A stretch of DNA of 64,000 nt from Bacteroidales bacterium (GTDB lineage: Bacteria > Bacteroidota > Bacteroidia > Bacteroidales > Tenuifilaceae): NCBI GenBank assembly GCA_013141385.1, contig JABFRB010000026.1, forward strand, positions 1-64,000. Reading direction: 5' to 3'. The notes beneath the pieces are model-generated. The model had not been told where the DNA came from and did no database searches. It saw only the letters and a program-made list of their open reading frames with translations. A program made the translations under genes and the position numbers. Below, one piece after another: positions 43,301 to 52,234 of the stretch; positions within the stretch are counted from its first letter, which is position 1; each line of letters begins with the position of its first letter.

Positions 43301-46300
43301 TTAGTCAGCCACTTTACCTTGCTTGTATTTTATTAAAGCAAAAAACGACAATGATATTAAAGCAAAAACAGTAATATAAACAAAAGTTGGCACAGGTATG
43401 GGATCACCACTAGCATATGAATGCAATCCTGAGAGATAGTAGTTTACCCCAAAATAGGTCATCAACACTGATGAGAAGGCGAAAAGTGAAAGCAAGTTGA
43501 ATGTGTATACGCTCCGTAAAGGTTTTATCATTCTGGAGTGAATAACAATGCTATATATTATCATTGTTATTAAAGACCAGGTTTCCTTAGGGTCCCATCC
43601 CCAATAACGCCCCCAAGATTCATTAGCCCAAACAGCTCCAAGGAATGTTCCAATTGTTAGAAAGTATAGTCCAAGTGTCAGAGTTTTATAGTTAACTATA
43701 GTCAATTCATCAATAGTCTTATTGATTCTCTCATTATTTTTAGCATTTCTTAATGAGTAAAGAATCATCACAAGTAACCCAAGTACAGCACCTAAACCTA
43801 GGAACCCATAACTTCCTGTTATAATAGAAACATGAAGAGTAAGCCAATAGGATTTCAGCACTGGAACCAGATTGGTTATTTCAGGATCCATAAAACTTAA
43901 ATGTGCAACCAATAATGTTAGTGAAGATAAAACAGCAGTTGCAGAAAGCGCAAAATTCGATTTTTTGCTAAATATAAAACCTGCCAAAAGAGTTGCCCAC
44001 GAAATAAAGAGCATTGATTCATAACCATTGCTCATAGGTGCATGACCCGAAATATACCATCGAAGAATCAAACCAATGGTATGTGCAACAAAGCCAAGAA
44101 GTAGCAGAATACTTAAATATTTAATAATTCTATCAACAACAACTTTCCCAGAAACAATGCCAAAAATCAGCGTAAAGATTAGGATTAACCCTATTGTAGC
44201 ATAGAAAGGAAATAGTTTTTCGAAGATTTTGGCTTTATTATAGAACACCTCAAGATTTACCTTTCGTTCTGATGGCAAATTGTAACCAGCAAATTTTTTC
44301 TGGTAATCAACAATTGAACTAATAAGTTTATCGGTTTCGATTGTGTTATTTGATGATGAAGGATGTTGAGCAGATTCAATAATCATACTCATTATGTTTG
44401 CAAGGTATAATGAATCCTCTTTACTCTCCGCATATTTTATTGCTTCAGTTGGCGAACCCCATTTGGTTGATTTGTCTTTGATGGGAAATATTTTAAGAAA
44501 CTCACCAGTGTAGATCATGTAAAGAATATTAACTCTCTCATCGAGTTTAATTATCTCCTTGTCGAATTTGTTCCTCGATCCTTCAGGTTTTGTGTAAGCC
44601 TCTTCTACAAGTTTGGCAAGTTTATAACTATTACTTGAGACATCTACAACATCCGTAAATGCTGCGTAATCCCCATTAACACCTATGTTTTTAGCCAAGT
44701 CACTATTCGACACCTTAATTAATGGAACATTTTTCCAACTATTAAAATCAGCATAAAATCCAAGAAATACCTGCATTGAGGAATAACCTTCAAACTGATT
44801 CTTTTTAGTAACCTTTCTAATTATATCGTTGCTTAAGGTGAATAAAGGTTTTGTTCTTCCCTTTTGATCCTGCACAAGTACTCTTCCGAAATTATCGGCA
44901 ACGTTTTTATCTATAACTAGTTTTTCGTCAATTCCATAGGATAGGGTCGTACTTAAGAAAATAGCCAATAGAGTTGTAATACCTTTTTTTACAGGCGATT
45001 TCCATGCATTTATTGTAATAGTTTTAAGTAGGGAGTTTTTATTTATTATCGAAAGAATTATAAAAATAAAAAGAAGCATATAGCCAATGTACGTAACAAC
45101 CATACCCGTTTTATCATGATTTACAGATAAAACAGTACCTTTCTCATCAGTATCATAGGAGGATTGAAAAAACCTATAGCCTCTATATTTTAGAATATGA
45201 TTCATGTAAATTGAGTAAGACTTTTCAACATTATGCTCCTTGTCGATAAGTGTTACTTCGCTTTTATAGGATGAAGGGCTGTTTGAACCCGGATATCTCT
45301 CTAAAACAAATTTATTCAGTTTGATTTCAAAAGGTAATTCGACTTCTTTTGGGCCATAGGCAACATCAATTGTATTACCATTATAACTATACGTAGCTTT
45401 CGTGCCATTAGGATCCTTATCTACCCATAAGTATATATCTGATTTTTTTTCTCCAGTTTTTAGTTCAAACTCCAAAACTGTTTGAGAATGACCACCCTGT
45501 TTTGGTTGATGATAAATAGGTTTCATAATACCCTTAGAACTTAGTTTTTGGACAACAAATCCAGTCTTGTTAAAATTATAAATCATCATTGGCTTTAGTG
45601 TAATTTTTTCTCCAATCTCATGAATTGATGTTTCCTGATTCATCATGTTTTTTGTACTGATAATTGATGAGGATTGTATATAGAAACTATCTTTCTCACA
45701 GGTAATTTTAGCATCTAAAGAATCCTTGTTGCAAAACCCAACGGGGGATCCATTGATTTCTTTTATTTCACCTTCTTTCAAGAAGATTGTCTGTCGACCC
45801 ATCATTCCAGAAGTTAGCATTAACGAAACGATAGGAGTGCCTCCTTCATCATCAACAAGTGCTTCAACAGCATTAGGAATAAACCCAACCAATTTTAAAC
45901 TATAAGGAGTGTTTTCAACCACTACCTCTTTTGAATACTTATCAACTGATGATGGGGTAATTACAAATGATTTTTCGCTTCTGAAAATTTGTTTCCCCGT
46001 ATTGTCCAAAATTGAAAATTGAATATGCTTTTCGGATGAGCTGCAAATGTTCTGTGATTCACCTGCCCTTATGTGAATTGAACCATCAAATCCAAAGTAT
46101 CTAGTAATACCTGCACCAATTATTATTAGTATAAATGAGAGGTGAAATAATAAGATGGCAAGTTTTTTTTGATTAAGTAGTTTATTAATAAATATTTGCC
46201 CTAAAAGGTTTACAACCAAAAGGAGTAGAATCAACTCAAACCACTTAGATCCATACACCCATTTTGCTGCAATAGCAGCTCCAAAATCGTTTTCAATAAA

Positions 46301-46387
46301 GGTTGCAGTTGCCATTGAGAATGCAAATACAACGAATAGCACTCCCATAAACCAGGGGCTAAAAAGAAATAACGAATTCTTTTTCAT
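43301..46387 (-). CDS. ccsBA: Cytochrome c assembly fusion CcsBA
   Basis: 1028 residues joining ResB/CcsB-like and CcsA/ResC-like halves, as usual in Bacteroidota. The N-terminal half has several helices and a large extracytoplasmic part; the C-terminal half has CcsA helices with the haem-binding tryptophan-rich WWD motif 'WANESWGRYWGWDPKETWSLI' and conserved histidines in the flanking helices. It exports haem and attaches it to CxxCH proteins outside the cytoplasmic membrane. It is located between two blocks of multihaem cytochrome genes, whose products need it. Confidence 0.93.
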   Translation of the reverse strand: MKKNSLFLFSPWFMGVLFVVFAFSMATATFIENDFGAAIAAKWVYGSKWFELILLLLVVNLLGQIFINKLLNQKKLAILLFHLSFILIIIGAGITRYFGFDGSIHIRAGESQNICSSSEKHIQFSILDNTGKQIFRSEKSFVITPSSVDKYSKEVVVENTPYSLKLVGFIPNAVEALVDDEGGTPIVSLMLTSGMMGRQTIFLKEGEIKEINGSPVGFCNKDSLDAKITCEKDSFYIQSSSIISTKNMMNQETSIHEIGEKITLKPMMIYNFNKTGFVVQKLSSKGIMKPIYHQPKQGGHSQTVLEFELKTGEKKSDIYLWVDKDPNGTKATYSYNGNTIDVAYGPKEVELPFEIKLNKFVLERYPGSNSPSSYKSEVTLIDKEHNVEKSYSIYMNHILKYRGYRFFQSSYDTDEKGTVLSVNHDKTGMVVTYIGYMLLFIFIILSIINKNSLLKTITINAWKSPVKKGITTLLAIFLSTTLSYGIDEKLVIDKNVADNFGRVLVQDQKGRTKPLFTLSNDIIRKVTKKNQFEGYSSMQVFLGFYADFNSWKNVPLIKVSNSDLAKNIGVNGDYAAFTDVVDVSSNSYKLAKLVEEAYTKPEGSRNKFDKEIIKLDERVNILYMIYTGEFLKIFPIKDKSTKWGSPTEAIKYAESKEDSLYLANIMSMIIESAQHPSSSNNTIETDKLISSIVDYQKKFAGYNLPSERKVNLEVFYNKAKIFEKLFPFYATIGLILIFTLIFGIVSGKVVVDRIIKYLSILLLLGFVAHTIGLILRWYISGHAPMSNGYESMLFISWATLLAGFIFSKKSNFALSATAVLSSLTLLVAHLSFMDPEITNLVPVLKSYWLTLHVSIITGSYGFLGLGAVLGLLVMILYSLRNAKNNERINKTIDELTIVNYKTLTLGLYFLTIGTFLGAVWANESWGRYWGWDPKETWSLITMIIYSIVIHSRMIKPLRSVYTFNLLSLFAFSSVLMTYFGVNYYLSGLHSYASGDPIPVPTFVYITVFALISLSFFALIKYKQGKVAD

Positions 46388-46445
46388 ATGATGAATTGAT
46401 TTGTATTAACTAGAATAGTAAATAAAAAAAGATTGGATGAATGGC

Positions 46446-47141
46446 TTATCCATTATCAGATATCATCTGTAATTTAGTCTTATCCAAAATTTTGACCCTA
46501 GAGCAATTTGAGGAAATCACTGCACCATCCTCAAGATCTTTAAGGATTCTAATAACGCTTTCTTTTGCCATATTTGTAAACTCACCAAGTTCTTGTCTGT
46601 TGAGGATTAGATCAAACTCATCCGAATCGTAAATTACATTAGATAGGTATAATAGGGCATCGGCTAATCGACCAGGCATCTTTTTTTGAGTTAAAGCAAT
46701 TAATTTATAGTACATCAAAAGGGATTTTTGGCTAATATCTTCAAGTAATCCTTCGGCAAAGCGATTATTTGTATGTACTAGTTGCCTGAAAACCTGCATA
46801 TCGATGAAGCAAGCCTTAACATCAGTTAATGAGGTTAAGGTAAAATGATGCCGCATATCCCCAAAGGTTCCTGGTCCAGAAACCATCATGCTTGGCTTGA
46901 CTATTGATATTATAATGTTTTTATTGTCTAAGCCTTCAAGAAAAGCCTTTGCCATACCCGATACAAGAAAAATGGCAGAGGATGTTGGCGATCCTTTCTT
47001 AAATATAATTTCTCCCGGTTTGAAAATAGCCTCATATCGGTGTTTGCTTATTAATAAAAGATCATCATCGGATAGGTTTTTAAAATTCTCCCATCGATTC
47101 ATGCATGTACGGCAGTCATTTTCAATTAAAGGTTTTTCCAT
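46446..47141 (-). CDS. Crp/Fnr-family transcriptional regulator
   Basis: 231 residues. A cyclic-nucleotide-binding-like sensory barrel (about 20-140) is followed by a Crp-type helix-turn-helix: LNRQELGEFTNMAKESVIRILKDLED, with Glu and Arg spaced as in the FNR recognition helix. The N-terminal CRTC supplies two Cys; the four-Cys set of a classical oxygen-sensing FNR is not clearly complete. It is divergent from the first multihaem gene, with an FNR-like palindrome (47242) in between and others before the remaining cytochrome units, which it probably controls. Confidence 0.87.
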   Translation of the reverse strand: MEKPLIENDCRTCMNRWENFKNLSDDDLLLISKHRYEAIFKPGEIIFKKGSPTSSAIFLVSGMAKAFLEGLDNKNIIISIVKPSMMVSGPGTFGDMRHHFTLTSLTDVKACFIDMQVFRQLVHTNNRFAEGLLEDISQKSLLMYYKLIALTQKKMPGRLADALLYLSNVIYDSDEFDLILNRQELGEFTNMAKESVIRILKDLEDGAVISSNCSRVKILDKTKLQMISDNG

Positions 47142-47241
47142 GTTTTTTTATTTAAAGGCATCAAATATATTGTAATAATCAAATATAAATCAAAAAAATG
47201 ATAAATGTCATCTTTTTAAGCCTTTTATATCAATCTATTTT

Positions 47242-47255
47242 TTGATATAAATCAT
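47242..47255 (+). promoter_or_regulatory. FNR-like palindrome 1
   Basis: TTGATATAAATCAT fits TTGAT-N4-ATCAA with one mismatch. It lies between the Crp/Fnr gene and the multihaem gene at 47347, 56 bases before TACTTTTA, a probable -7 box at 47312. Confidence 0.72.
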
Positions 47256-47300
47256 AATCAAGCGCAGCAATATATCACCATGATTTTATTGAATACCCTA

Positions 47301-47319
47301 TTGCTTATTAATACTTTTA
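47301..47319 (+). promoter_or_regulatory. Promoter of multihaem gene 1
   Basis: TTGCTTATTAATACTTTTA occurs here and again (TTGCTTATCAATACTTTTA) before the paralogous gene at 49124. TTG and TACTTTTA fit a -33/-7 pair of the Bacteroidota type. Confidence 0.65.
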
Positions 47320-47346
47320 TGAACCAAAACTTTAAACCAAATTTTT

Positions 47347-48687
47347 ATGAAAAAGTTCAAAAACTTATTAATTTATACAATTATATGTGCAAGTTTTGCC
47401 TTATATTCCTGCGAGGGTCCAATGGGTCCGGCAGGAGAAAATGGAGGTAATGGGATAGATGGCAAAGATGCCAATTCATCTTGTTTGAAATGCCACAGTA
47501 CGGCAAAAATGGTGGCTATTGAATCGCAATTCGAAATGTCCGACAAAGCAGAAAGAAATGCTAGACCTGGTAAGTATTGTGCAAAATGTCACTCAACAGA
47601 AGGTTTTTCTGAGGTTGTGGCCAAAGGAACATTTAATACAGCTAACGACTATAACGGTGCACATCTTAGTTGCGCAGCATGTCATAAGCATTCAGCCTTT
47701 GATTTTACGGGCGACACAGTTTCTCAAGTTTTAAGGACTATTGCTCCTGTATACACCAGTTTTAACAATTTCAATTATACCACAATGGCGTATGAAAGAG
47801 TAAATGCATCAGATTATGGTGGAATCAATAATTTATGTGGTAACTGTCACCAATATCGTGGGCAGACAGTGAATACCTATACAGATACTACTACTGCTGG
47901 TGGTCATAAGGTTACTACTGGTGTAAAATATACTAATGTTCCATATTTCCCAATAGTAAATTTAGCTACTAATACTACTGTAAAATTCATAGCAGGTACA
48001 AGTTTTAGTATTCATGAAGGTGCGAATCAAGCCGATTATCTTATTGGTAAAAATGGTTATGAATATACAGGTGTAACATATGCAAGAGTATGGCAACATA
48101 GTACAGCTAAATGTACCGATTGCCATTTTAATACATACAATGCAACTTCACAAACAGGTGGTCACACTATGAAGGTTAACGTGGAAGATCCAACTTGTAC
48201 TTCATGCCATACTGGGGGAAGTTCTATTGCAGCTAAAAGAACTGCAACTCTAGCTGCTATAAATGCCAAGTTAACTGAATTAGGAGATATGCTTGTTGCT
48301 AGGAAAGTATTCTTTAAATCTACAAGTGGTTCTTATAGTGCTGTTCCAACCCACGATTTTTATGGAACTCTTCTTCCAAACACTGCAACTGCAACTACCA
48401 CCAAATATGCATTAAGCCTTGCAAATGCTAACACTATTAATCCAACAAGCGATATACTTACCTATAATAGTTTGGTTACCTGGGCTGTAGACAAAGTAGC
48501 TACAGGTACTGCAGCAGGTTGCAACAGTAGAATTGGTCGCGAATGGACATATGGCGAATTAGGTGCAGCATGGAATTATACTTACGTGAATACTGTTGCT
48601 ACATCAGCCAACAAAGCTGTTCACAATCCATACTATGCTATGCAACTTTTACAATCATCAATTGATTGGCTAACTGCAAATCCATAA
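47347..48687 (+). CDS. Hexahaem surface lipoprotein with collagen-like linker, copy 1
   Basis: 446 residues. Lipobox at FALYSC (Cys 22). Immediately after the anchor come six G-x-y triplets (GPMGPAGENGGNGIDGKD), a collagen-like spacer. Six CxxCH haem sites follow: CLKCH, CAKCH, CAACH, CGNCH, CTDCH and CTSCH. The remaining C-terminal 150 residues have no haem. It is most likely an outer-membrane-attached electron-transfer cytochrome. The paralogue is at 49124; regulation by the FNR-like site and promoter upstream is likely. A terminator follows at 48711. Confidence 0.88.
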   Translation: MKKFKNLLIYTIICASFALYSCEGPMGPAGENGGNGIDGKDANSSCLKCHSTAKMVAIESQFEMSDKAERNARPGKYCAKCHSTEGFSEVVAKGTFNTANDYNGAHLSCAACHKHSAFDFTGDTVSQVLRTIAPVYTSFNNFNYTTMAYERVNASDYGGINNLCGNCHQYRGQTVNTYTDTTTAGGHKVTTGVKYTNVPYFPIVNLATNTTVKFIAGTSFSIHEGANQADYLIGKNGYEYTGVTYARVWQHSTAKCTDCHFNTYNATSQTGGHTMKVNVEDPTCTSCHTGGSSIAAKRTATLAAINAKLTELGDMLVARKVFFKSTSGSYSAVPTHDFYGTLLPNTATATTTKYALSLANANTINPTSDILTYNSLVTWAVDKVATGTAAGCNSRIGREWTYGELGAAWNYTYVNTVATSANKAVHNPYYAMQLLQSSIDWLTANP

Positions 48688-48710
48688 TAATTAGGTTAAG
48701 ATATATTATG

Positions 48711-48740
48711 AACCCCTTAGGTAACGTAACCTAGGGGGTT
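48711..48740 (+). terminator. Rho-independent terminator
   Basis: AACCCCTTAGGT and ACCTAGGGGGTT form a stem followed by TGTTTTT, 24 bases after the first multihaem gene. Confidence 0.88.
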
Positions 48741-48981
48741 TGTTTTTCTGTAATAGATTCTTAGATACTAAAATCTTGCAACTCTGATTTTGAAGATTTG
48801 ATAAGATACTTTTAGATATAAATTATACTTACTGCTAAAGTATTGCATATTTATATTCTTCTACTTTCTCCAACAAGGGTCAAGACACATAGTCATCAAG
48901 TTAAGATGAAGATTATCAAGCCATTTTAAAACTTACTCATTGCTCAACCCTTTCATTATTGCAACAATATCAATTACACAT

Positions 48982-48995
48982 ATGATATAAATCAT
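48982..48995 (+). promoter_or_regulatory. FNR-like palindrome 2
   Basis: ATGATATAAATCAT is a near-perfect palindrome of the same sequence as site 1, 55 bases before the TACTTTTA -7 box of the second multihaem gene. Confidence 0.72.
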
Positions 48996-49039
48996 ATATA
49001 TTACAACTAAATATCTCATTATATCCATAGAAAACCTTA

Positions 49040-49058
49040 TTGCTTATCAATACTTTTA
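49040..49058 (+). promoter_or_regulatory. Promoter of multihaem gene 2
   Basis: TTGCTTATCAATACTTTTA matches the promoter-like sequence of multihaem gene 1 at 18 of 19 positions, with FNR-like palindrome spacing conserved to within one base. Confidence 0.65.
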
Positions 49059-49077
49059 TGCAATAAAATTTTAAATC

Positions 49078-49116
49078 AAAACTTTAAACCAAAACTTTAA
49101 ACCAAAACTTTAAACC
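49078..49116 (+). repeat. Three 13-bp tandem repeats in the leader of multihaem gene 2
   Basis: AAAACTTTAAACC is repeated three times without spacing between the promoter and the ATG; the paralogous gene has a single copy at 47326-47338. Copy number change would alter the 5' leader length. Confidence 0.85.
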
Positions 49117-49123
49117 AAATTTT

Positions 49124-50512
49124 ATGAAAAAGTTCAAAAACCTATTATTCTTTACGGCTATATGTGCAAGTTTTGCCTTATATTCCTGTGAGGGTCCAAT
49201 GGGTCCTGCGGGAAAAGATGGGAAAGACGGAGCTGATGGCAATGACGCTAATGAAAGTTGTAAACTTTGTCACAATCCAAGTAGTGTAGATATCATTTCT
49301 ACACAGTATGAATTCTCTAAACATAGTTATGGTGAAGCTGCTTTTGAAGAATCGGGGAATACAGGTTGTACTCCTTGTCATGCGCAGGAAGCATTTAAGT
49401 TTGTATGTGCAAACAATACCCCTTCTACATTTTCAATTGTTGCGCCAGCTACAACTTATTCAAACAATTATGCCGCTTCAAGTAGTTTAGCATATGGTGA
49501 AATTGGTTGCTCTACCTGTCATAGTAGTTTGCACAATACAGGTGGTATTGCTGATATTTCGCCATTAACTACTGTAGCACCAGTTACTATGACCATGTGG
49601 GGTGGTGCAAAAACCATCAATTTAACTCAAGATGGTGGAATTTCCAACCTATGTGTAAAGTGCCACCAACCACGTCCATTTACAAGAACATTTGGCGATA
49701 AAAATGTAATCGACTATAGTGCTTTAGTTAGTTCACCAGCCATAACCTTTTTTGATGGAAATGCACCAACTTCAACTGCAAACGTAAACACTATTCGTCC
49801 AAGTTATAGAACTCATACTCATTATGGAACAGCAGGTGCCGTTTTTGCTGGTATGGGTGGAGTTGAGTTTGGTACAGGTTATACCAACTCGTGGCACACA
49901 ACCGGAGCATCTTGCCAGAATTGCCATATGGCACCGATTACCGGTAGAGCAGGTGGACATACATTTGTTGCAAAAGGAAATTTCAATGGTTGTAACGTAA
50001 CAGGTTGTCATTCAGCCGCTCCAATTTCATCAGCTACAACATCAGCATACTGGAAAGCAACTAGAGATGAAATCACAGGGTTATTAAATAGTTTAGCAGC
50101 AAAATTAAATGTTGGTGGTGTTGATATTTTAAACAGAAATCCAAACACATCAGAAGGGGCGTTAGTTATGGTGGATGGAAATCCAGTAACTGTAGGCGTT
50201 AACCTCTGGGCTAGCGCAACGACCAATAAATATGATGGTTACTTGAATATTTATGATCCTGCATCGAACCCAACTGGTCCAATGTACAACAATGGTGCTG
50301 CCTTAAAAATGTTCCGCAATCCAAACCCAAGTTCAAGTTGGACTCAAGCTCAGAAAGATTTTAATCTTACACTTCCAATACTTACACTAACAAATGCTCA
50401 AATGGGAGCTATTATTAACTTCCAACTTATCTTAAGGGATTATAGTTTAGGTATTCACAATACAAAATATGCTAGAACTCTATTAACTAATTCAATAGCT
50501 ACTATTCCATAA
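49124..50512 (+). CDS. Multihaem surface lipoprotein with collagen-like linker, copy 2
   Basis: 462 residues, a paralogue of the 47347 protein: the same lipobox LYSC and collagen-like GPMGPAGKDGKDGADGND. Five CxxCH haem sites (CKLCH, CTPCH, CSTCH, CVKCH, CQNCH) plus CNVTGCH, a CX4CH site, which could hold a sixth haem. The two paralogues are strongly similar only in the anchor and linker; the haem domains have diverged. It is probably a partner or alternative of copy 1 in electron transfer at the cell surface. A terminator follows at 50536. Confidence 0.88.
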   Translation: MKKFKNLLFFTAICASFALYSCEGPMGPAGKDGKDGADGNDANESCKLCHNPSSVDIISTQYEFSKHSYGEAAFEESGNTGCTPCHAQEAFKFVCANNTPSTFSIVAPATTYSNNYAASSSLAYGEIGCSTCHSSLHNTGGIADISPLTTVAPVTMTMWGGAKTINLTQDGGISNLCVKCHQPRPFTRTFGDKNVIDYSALVSSPAITFFDGNAPTSTANVNTIRPSYRTHTHYGTAGAVFAGMGGVEFGTGYTNSWHTTGASCQNCHMAPITGRAGGHTFVAKGNFNGCNVTGCHSAAPISSATTSAYWKATRDEITGLLNSLAAKLNVGGVDILNRNPNTSEGALVMVDGNPVTVGVNLWASATTNKYDGYLNIYDPASNPTGPMYNNGAALKMFRNPNPSSSWTQAQKDFNLTLPILTLTNAQMGAIINFQLILRDYSLGIHNTKYARTLLTNSIATIP

Positions 50513-50535
50513 GCTATATTGTATTTTATAATTAT

Positions 50536-50572
50536 AAACCCCCAAGACCACGGTTTTGGGGGTTTATTTTTT
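50536..50572 (+). terminator. Rho-independent terminator
   Basis: AAACCCCCAAGACC and GGTTTTGGGGGTTT form a stem with an A..CG bulge, followed by ATTTTTT, 24 bases after the gene stop. Confidence 0.88.
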
Positions 50573-50591
50573 ATAAAAGAATTCTTACTTA

Positions 50592-50834
50592 TATAACATG
50601 AGTTCGATGTATGAAACAATATAATAAACAAATATTTACAAATACAATGTTTATGAATGGAATGCTAGAACAATGGAATATTGGAACTGGAGCGAAGCGG
50701 AACTCGACGAAGTCAAAACAAGAGGTTCGATTTTTGTTTATATCTTCCATATTTCCAATTCCATTGATTCAAATAAAATAAATTGACTGATATATAGGTC
50801 AATACATTGTTTCATACATCGAACTGACGTTATA
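50592..50834. mobile_element. MITE-like element with 29-bp inverted ends
   Basis: The left end (50592-50620) and right end (50806-50834) are inverted copies of a 29-bp sequence containing AGTTCGATGTATGAAACAAT, with two mismatches near the outer edge. The 185-base interior has no open frame but is itself an imperfect hairpin (GGAATATTGGA... against TCTTCCATATTTCC...). It lies between a terminator and a minus-strand cytochrome gene. Element type is inferred from structure only; no transposase was found. Confidence 0.7.
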
Positions 50835-51028
50835 TAAAATATTTGGTAAGGATAGGATACTTTGAATCTTATAAATTGATGTTGTATCTGAAATAGTATT
50901 GCATCGTAAAGAACCATTTAGAAAATGTGTATAGAATGATTGTAATAACCTTTAAGTTTATACAAAATGAATAACGCAAATAATGTATTTAATAATTTAT
51001 CTATAAATGGCTTTCTGAGTTTAGGTCA

Positions 51029-51055
51029 TAAAAAAGCCGTTCGTACATGAACGGC
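51029..51055 (-). terminator. Terminator of cytochrome operon end
   Basis: GCCGTTC and GAACGGC with a six-base loop, followed on the minus strand by TTTTTT. It lies 32 bases after the stop of the last cytochrome gene. Confidence 0.85.
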
Positions 51056-51086
51056 CTAAAAATAAGGATGTTAATGGAATATTAGT

Positions 51087-51491
51087 CTATTTTTTGAAAG
51101 TTCGCATGAAATTAATTATTTGCCAGATGCTCTCATCCTCTATTTTACCTTCATATTTAGGCATTTCATTACGACCAGATTTAGTTTTAAAAAAAAGATC
51201 TGCATCAGTTTGAGTTACAAATTCGCCTTTTGAGAAATCACCAGGAAATGTGTCTAACCCTTTAGCCTTTGAGCCATCACCTAAACCAGTTTTGCCATGA
51301 CACGAAGCACAGTTTTTATTATAAAGTGCTTTTCCAGCATTAATGCTTGCATCATCAGATTTAACAGGGTTCTTCATGACTTTATACTTGGCTGGAACCT
51401 CCCAAGGTTTTGCCTTTTGTGCATTTGCAGTGAAAGTAATTCCTATTACTAACACCAAACTAACTAAAAAGATTTGCTTTGCTGTTTTCAT
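51087..51491 (-). CDS. Periplasmic class I cytochrome c, copy 1
   Basis: 134 residues from the ATG at 51491, which begins a signal peptide (MKTAKQIFLVSLVLVIGITF, cleaved after ANAQ). A longer in-frame start is not supported. Haem site CASCH in 'NKNCASCHGKTGLGDG', and NEMPKYEGKI supplies the distal Met. A small soluble electron carrier, very similar to the gene at 51776. Last gene of the nine-gene cytochrome cluster but separated from its paralogue by a terminator, so it may have its own promoter. Confidence 0.9.
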   Translation of the reverse strand: MKTAKQIFLVSLVLVIGITFTANAQKAKPWEVPAKYKVMKNPVKSDDASINAGKALYNKNCASCHGKTGLGDGSKAKGLDTFPGDFSKGEFVTQTDADLFFKTKSGRNEMPKYEGKIEDESIWQIINFMRTFKK

Positions 51492-51720
51492 AATTAATTC
51501 ATTTTTAGGTTGTATTATACAAATTCCATGCAAATTATTGAAACTTAACTTGCAATTTCAACATTTTTAAAACAATTTATCTATAATCTTTATCCGGTTA
51601 TTATATGATTTAAGGGTTACAATGGATACTTATATTTTTGTATTATTCCTTAATCAAACATATTTATCCAATATAGAGGAACACTTAAATCAAATAATTG
51701 TTTAAAGGTTTTTAAACAAA

Positions 51721-51754
51721 AAAGAGGTTGTCCTTAGTATTAGACAGCCTCTTT
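51721..51754 (-). terminator. Rho-independent terminator
   Basis: AAAGAGGTTGTC and GACAGCCTCTTT form a stem; on the minus strand it is followed by CTTTTTTGTTT. It is 21 bases after the stop of the second cytochrome c. Confidence 0.85.
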
Positions 51755-51775
51755 CTTGTTTTGCAATAGAGTTAA

Positions 51776-52180
51776 CTATTTTTTGAAAGTTCTCATATAA
51801 TTAACCATTTGCCAAATGCCTTCATCATCGATTTTACCTTCATATTTAGGCATCTCGCTACGACCAAATTTGGTTTTGTAAAAATGATCTGCATCGGATT
51901 GATTCTGGAACTCACCTTTAGAGAAATCACCTGGAAATGTCTCTAAACCTCTTGCCTTTGGACCATCGCCTAAACCAGTCTTACCATGGCATGAAGCACA
52001 ATTCTTGTTGTAAAGAGTTTTACCTGCGTTAATGCTAGCATCATCTGATTTAACTGGGTTTTTCATTGCCTTAAATTTGGCAGGAACTTCCCAAGGTTTT
52101 GCTTTTTGAGCAGAAGCAGTGAAAGTAATACCGATTACTAACACAAGCAAAATTGCTGAAATTTGTTTTAAAGTTTTCAT
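51776..52180 (-). CDS. Periplasmic class I cytochrome c, copy 2
   Basis: 134 residues, a tandem paralogue of 51087 with conserved CASCHGKTGLGDG and SEMPKYEGKI (axial Met). The signal peptide ends at SAQ. It is 54 bases downstream of the membrane-anchored protein at 52235 and probably ends the main transcript. It probably accepts electrons from the membrane complex encoded upstream. Confidence 0.9.
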   Translation of the reverse strand: MKTLKQISAILLVLVIGITFTASAQKAKPWEVPAKFKAMKNPVKSDDASINAGKTLYNKNCASCHGKTGLGDGPKARGLETFPGDFSKGEFQNQSDADHFYKTKFGRSEMPKYEGKIDDEGIWQMVNYMRTFKK

Positions 52181-52234
52181 AATCGTATTTTTATTATTTA
52201 GGTTAAAAGTTACAAAAATTATGCAAATTGTGGT

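Larger units (their letters stand above)
48688..49123. other. Intergenic regulatory stretch between multihaem genes
   Basis: Contains the terminator of copy 1 (48711), an FNR-like palindrome (48982), the shared promoter sequence (49040-49058) and a 13-bp tandem repeat just before the ATG (49078-49116). No gene is seen. Confidence 0.7.
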
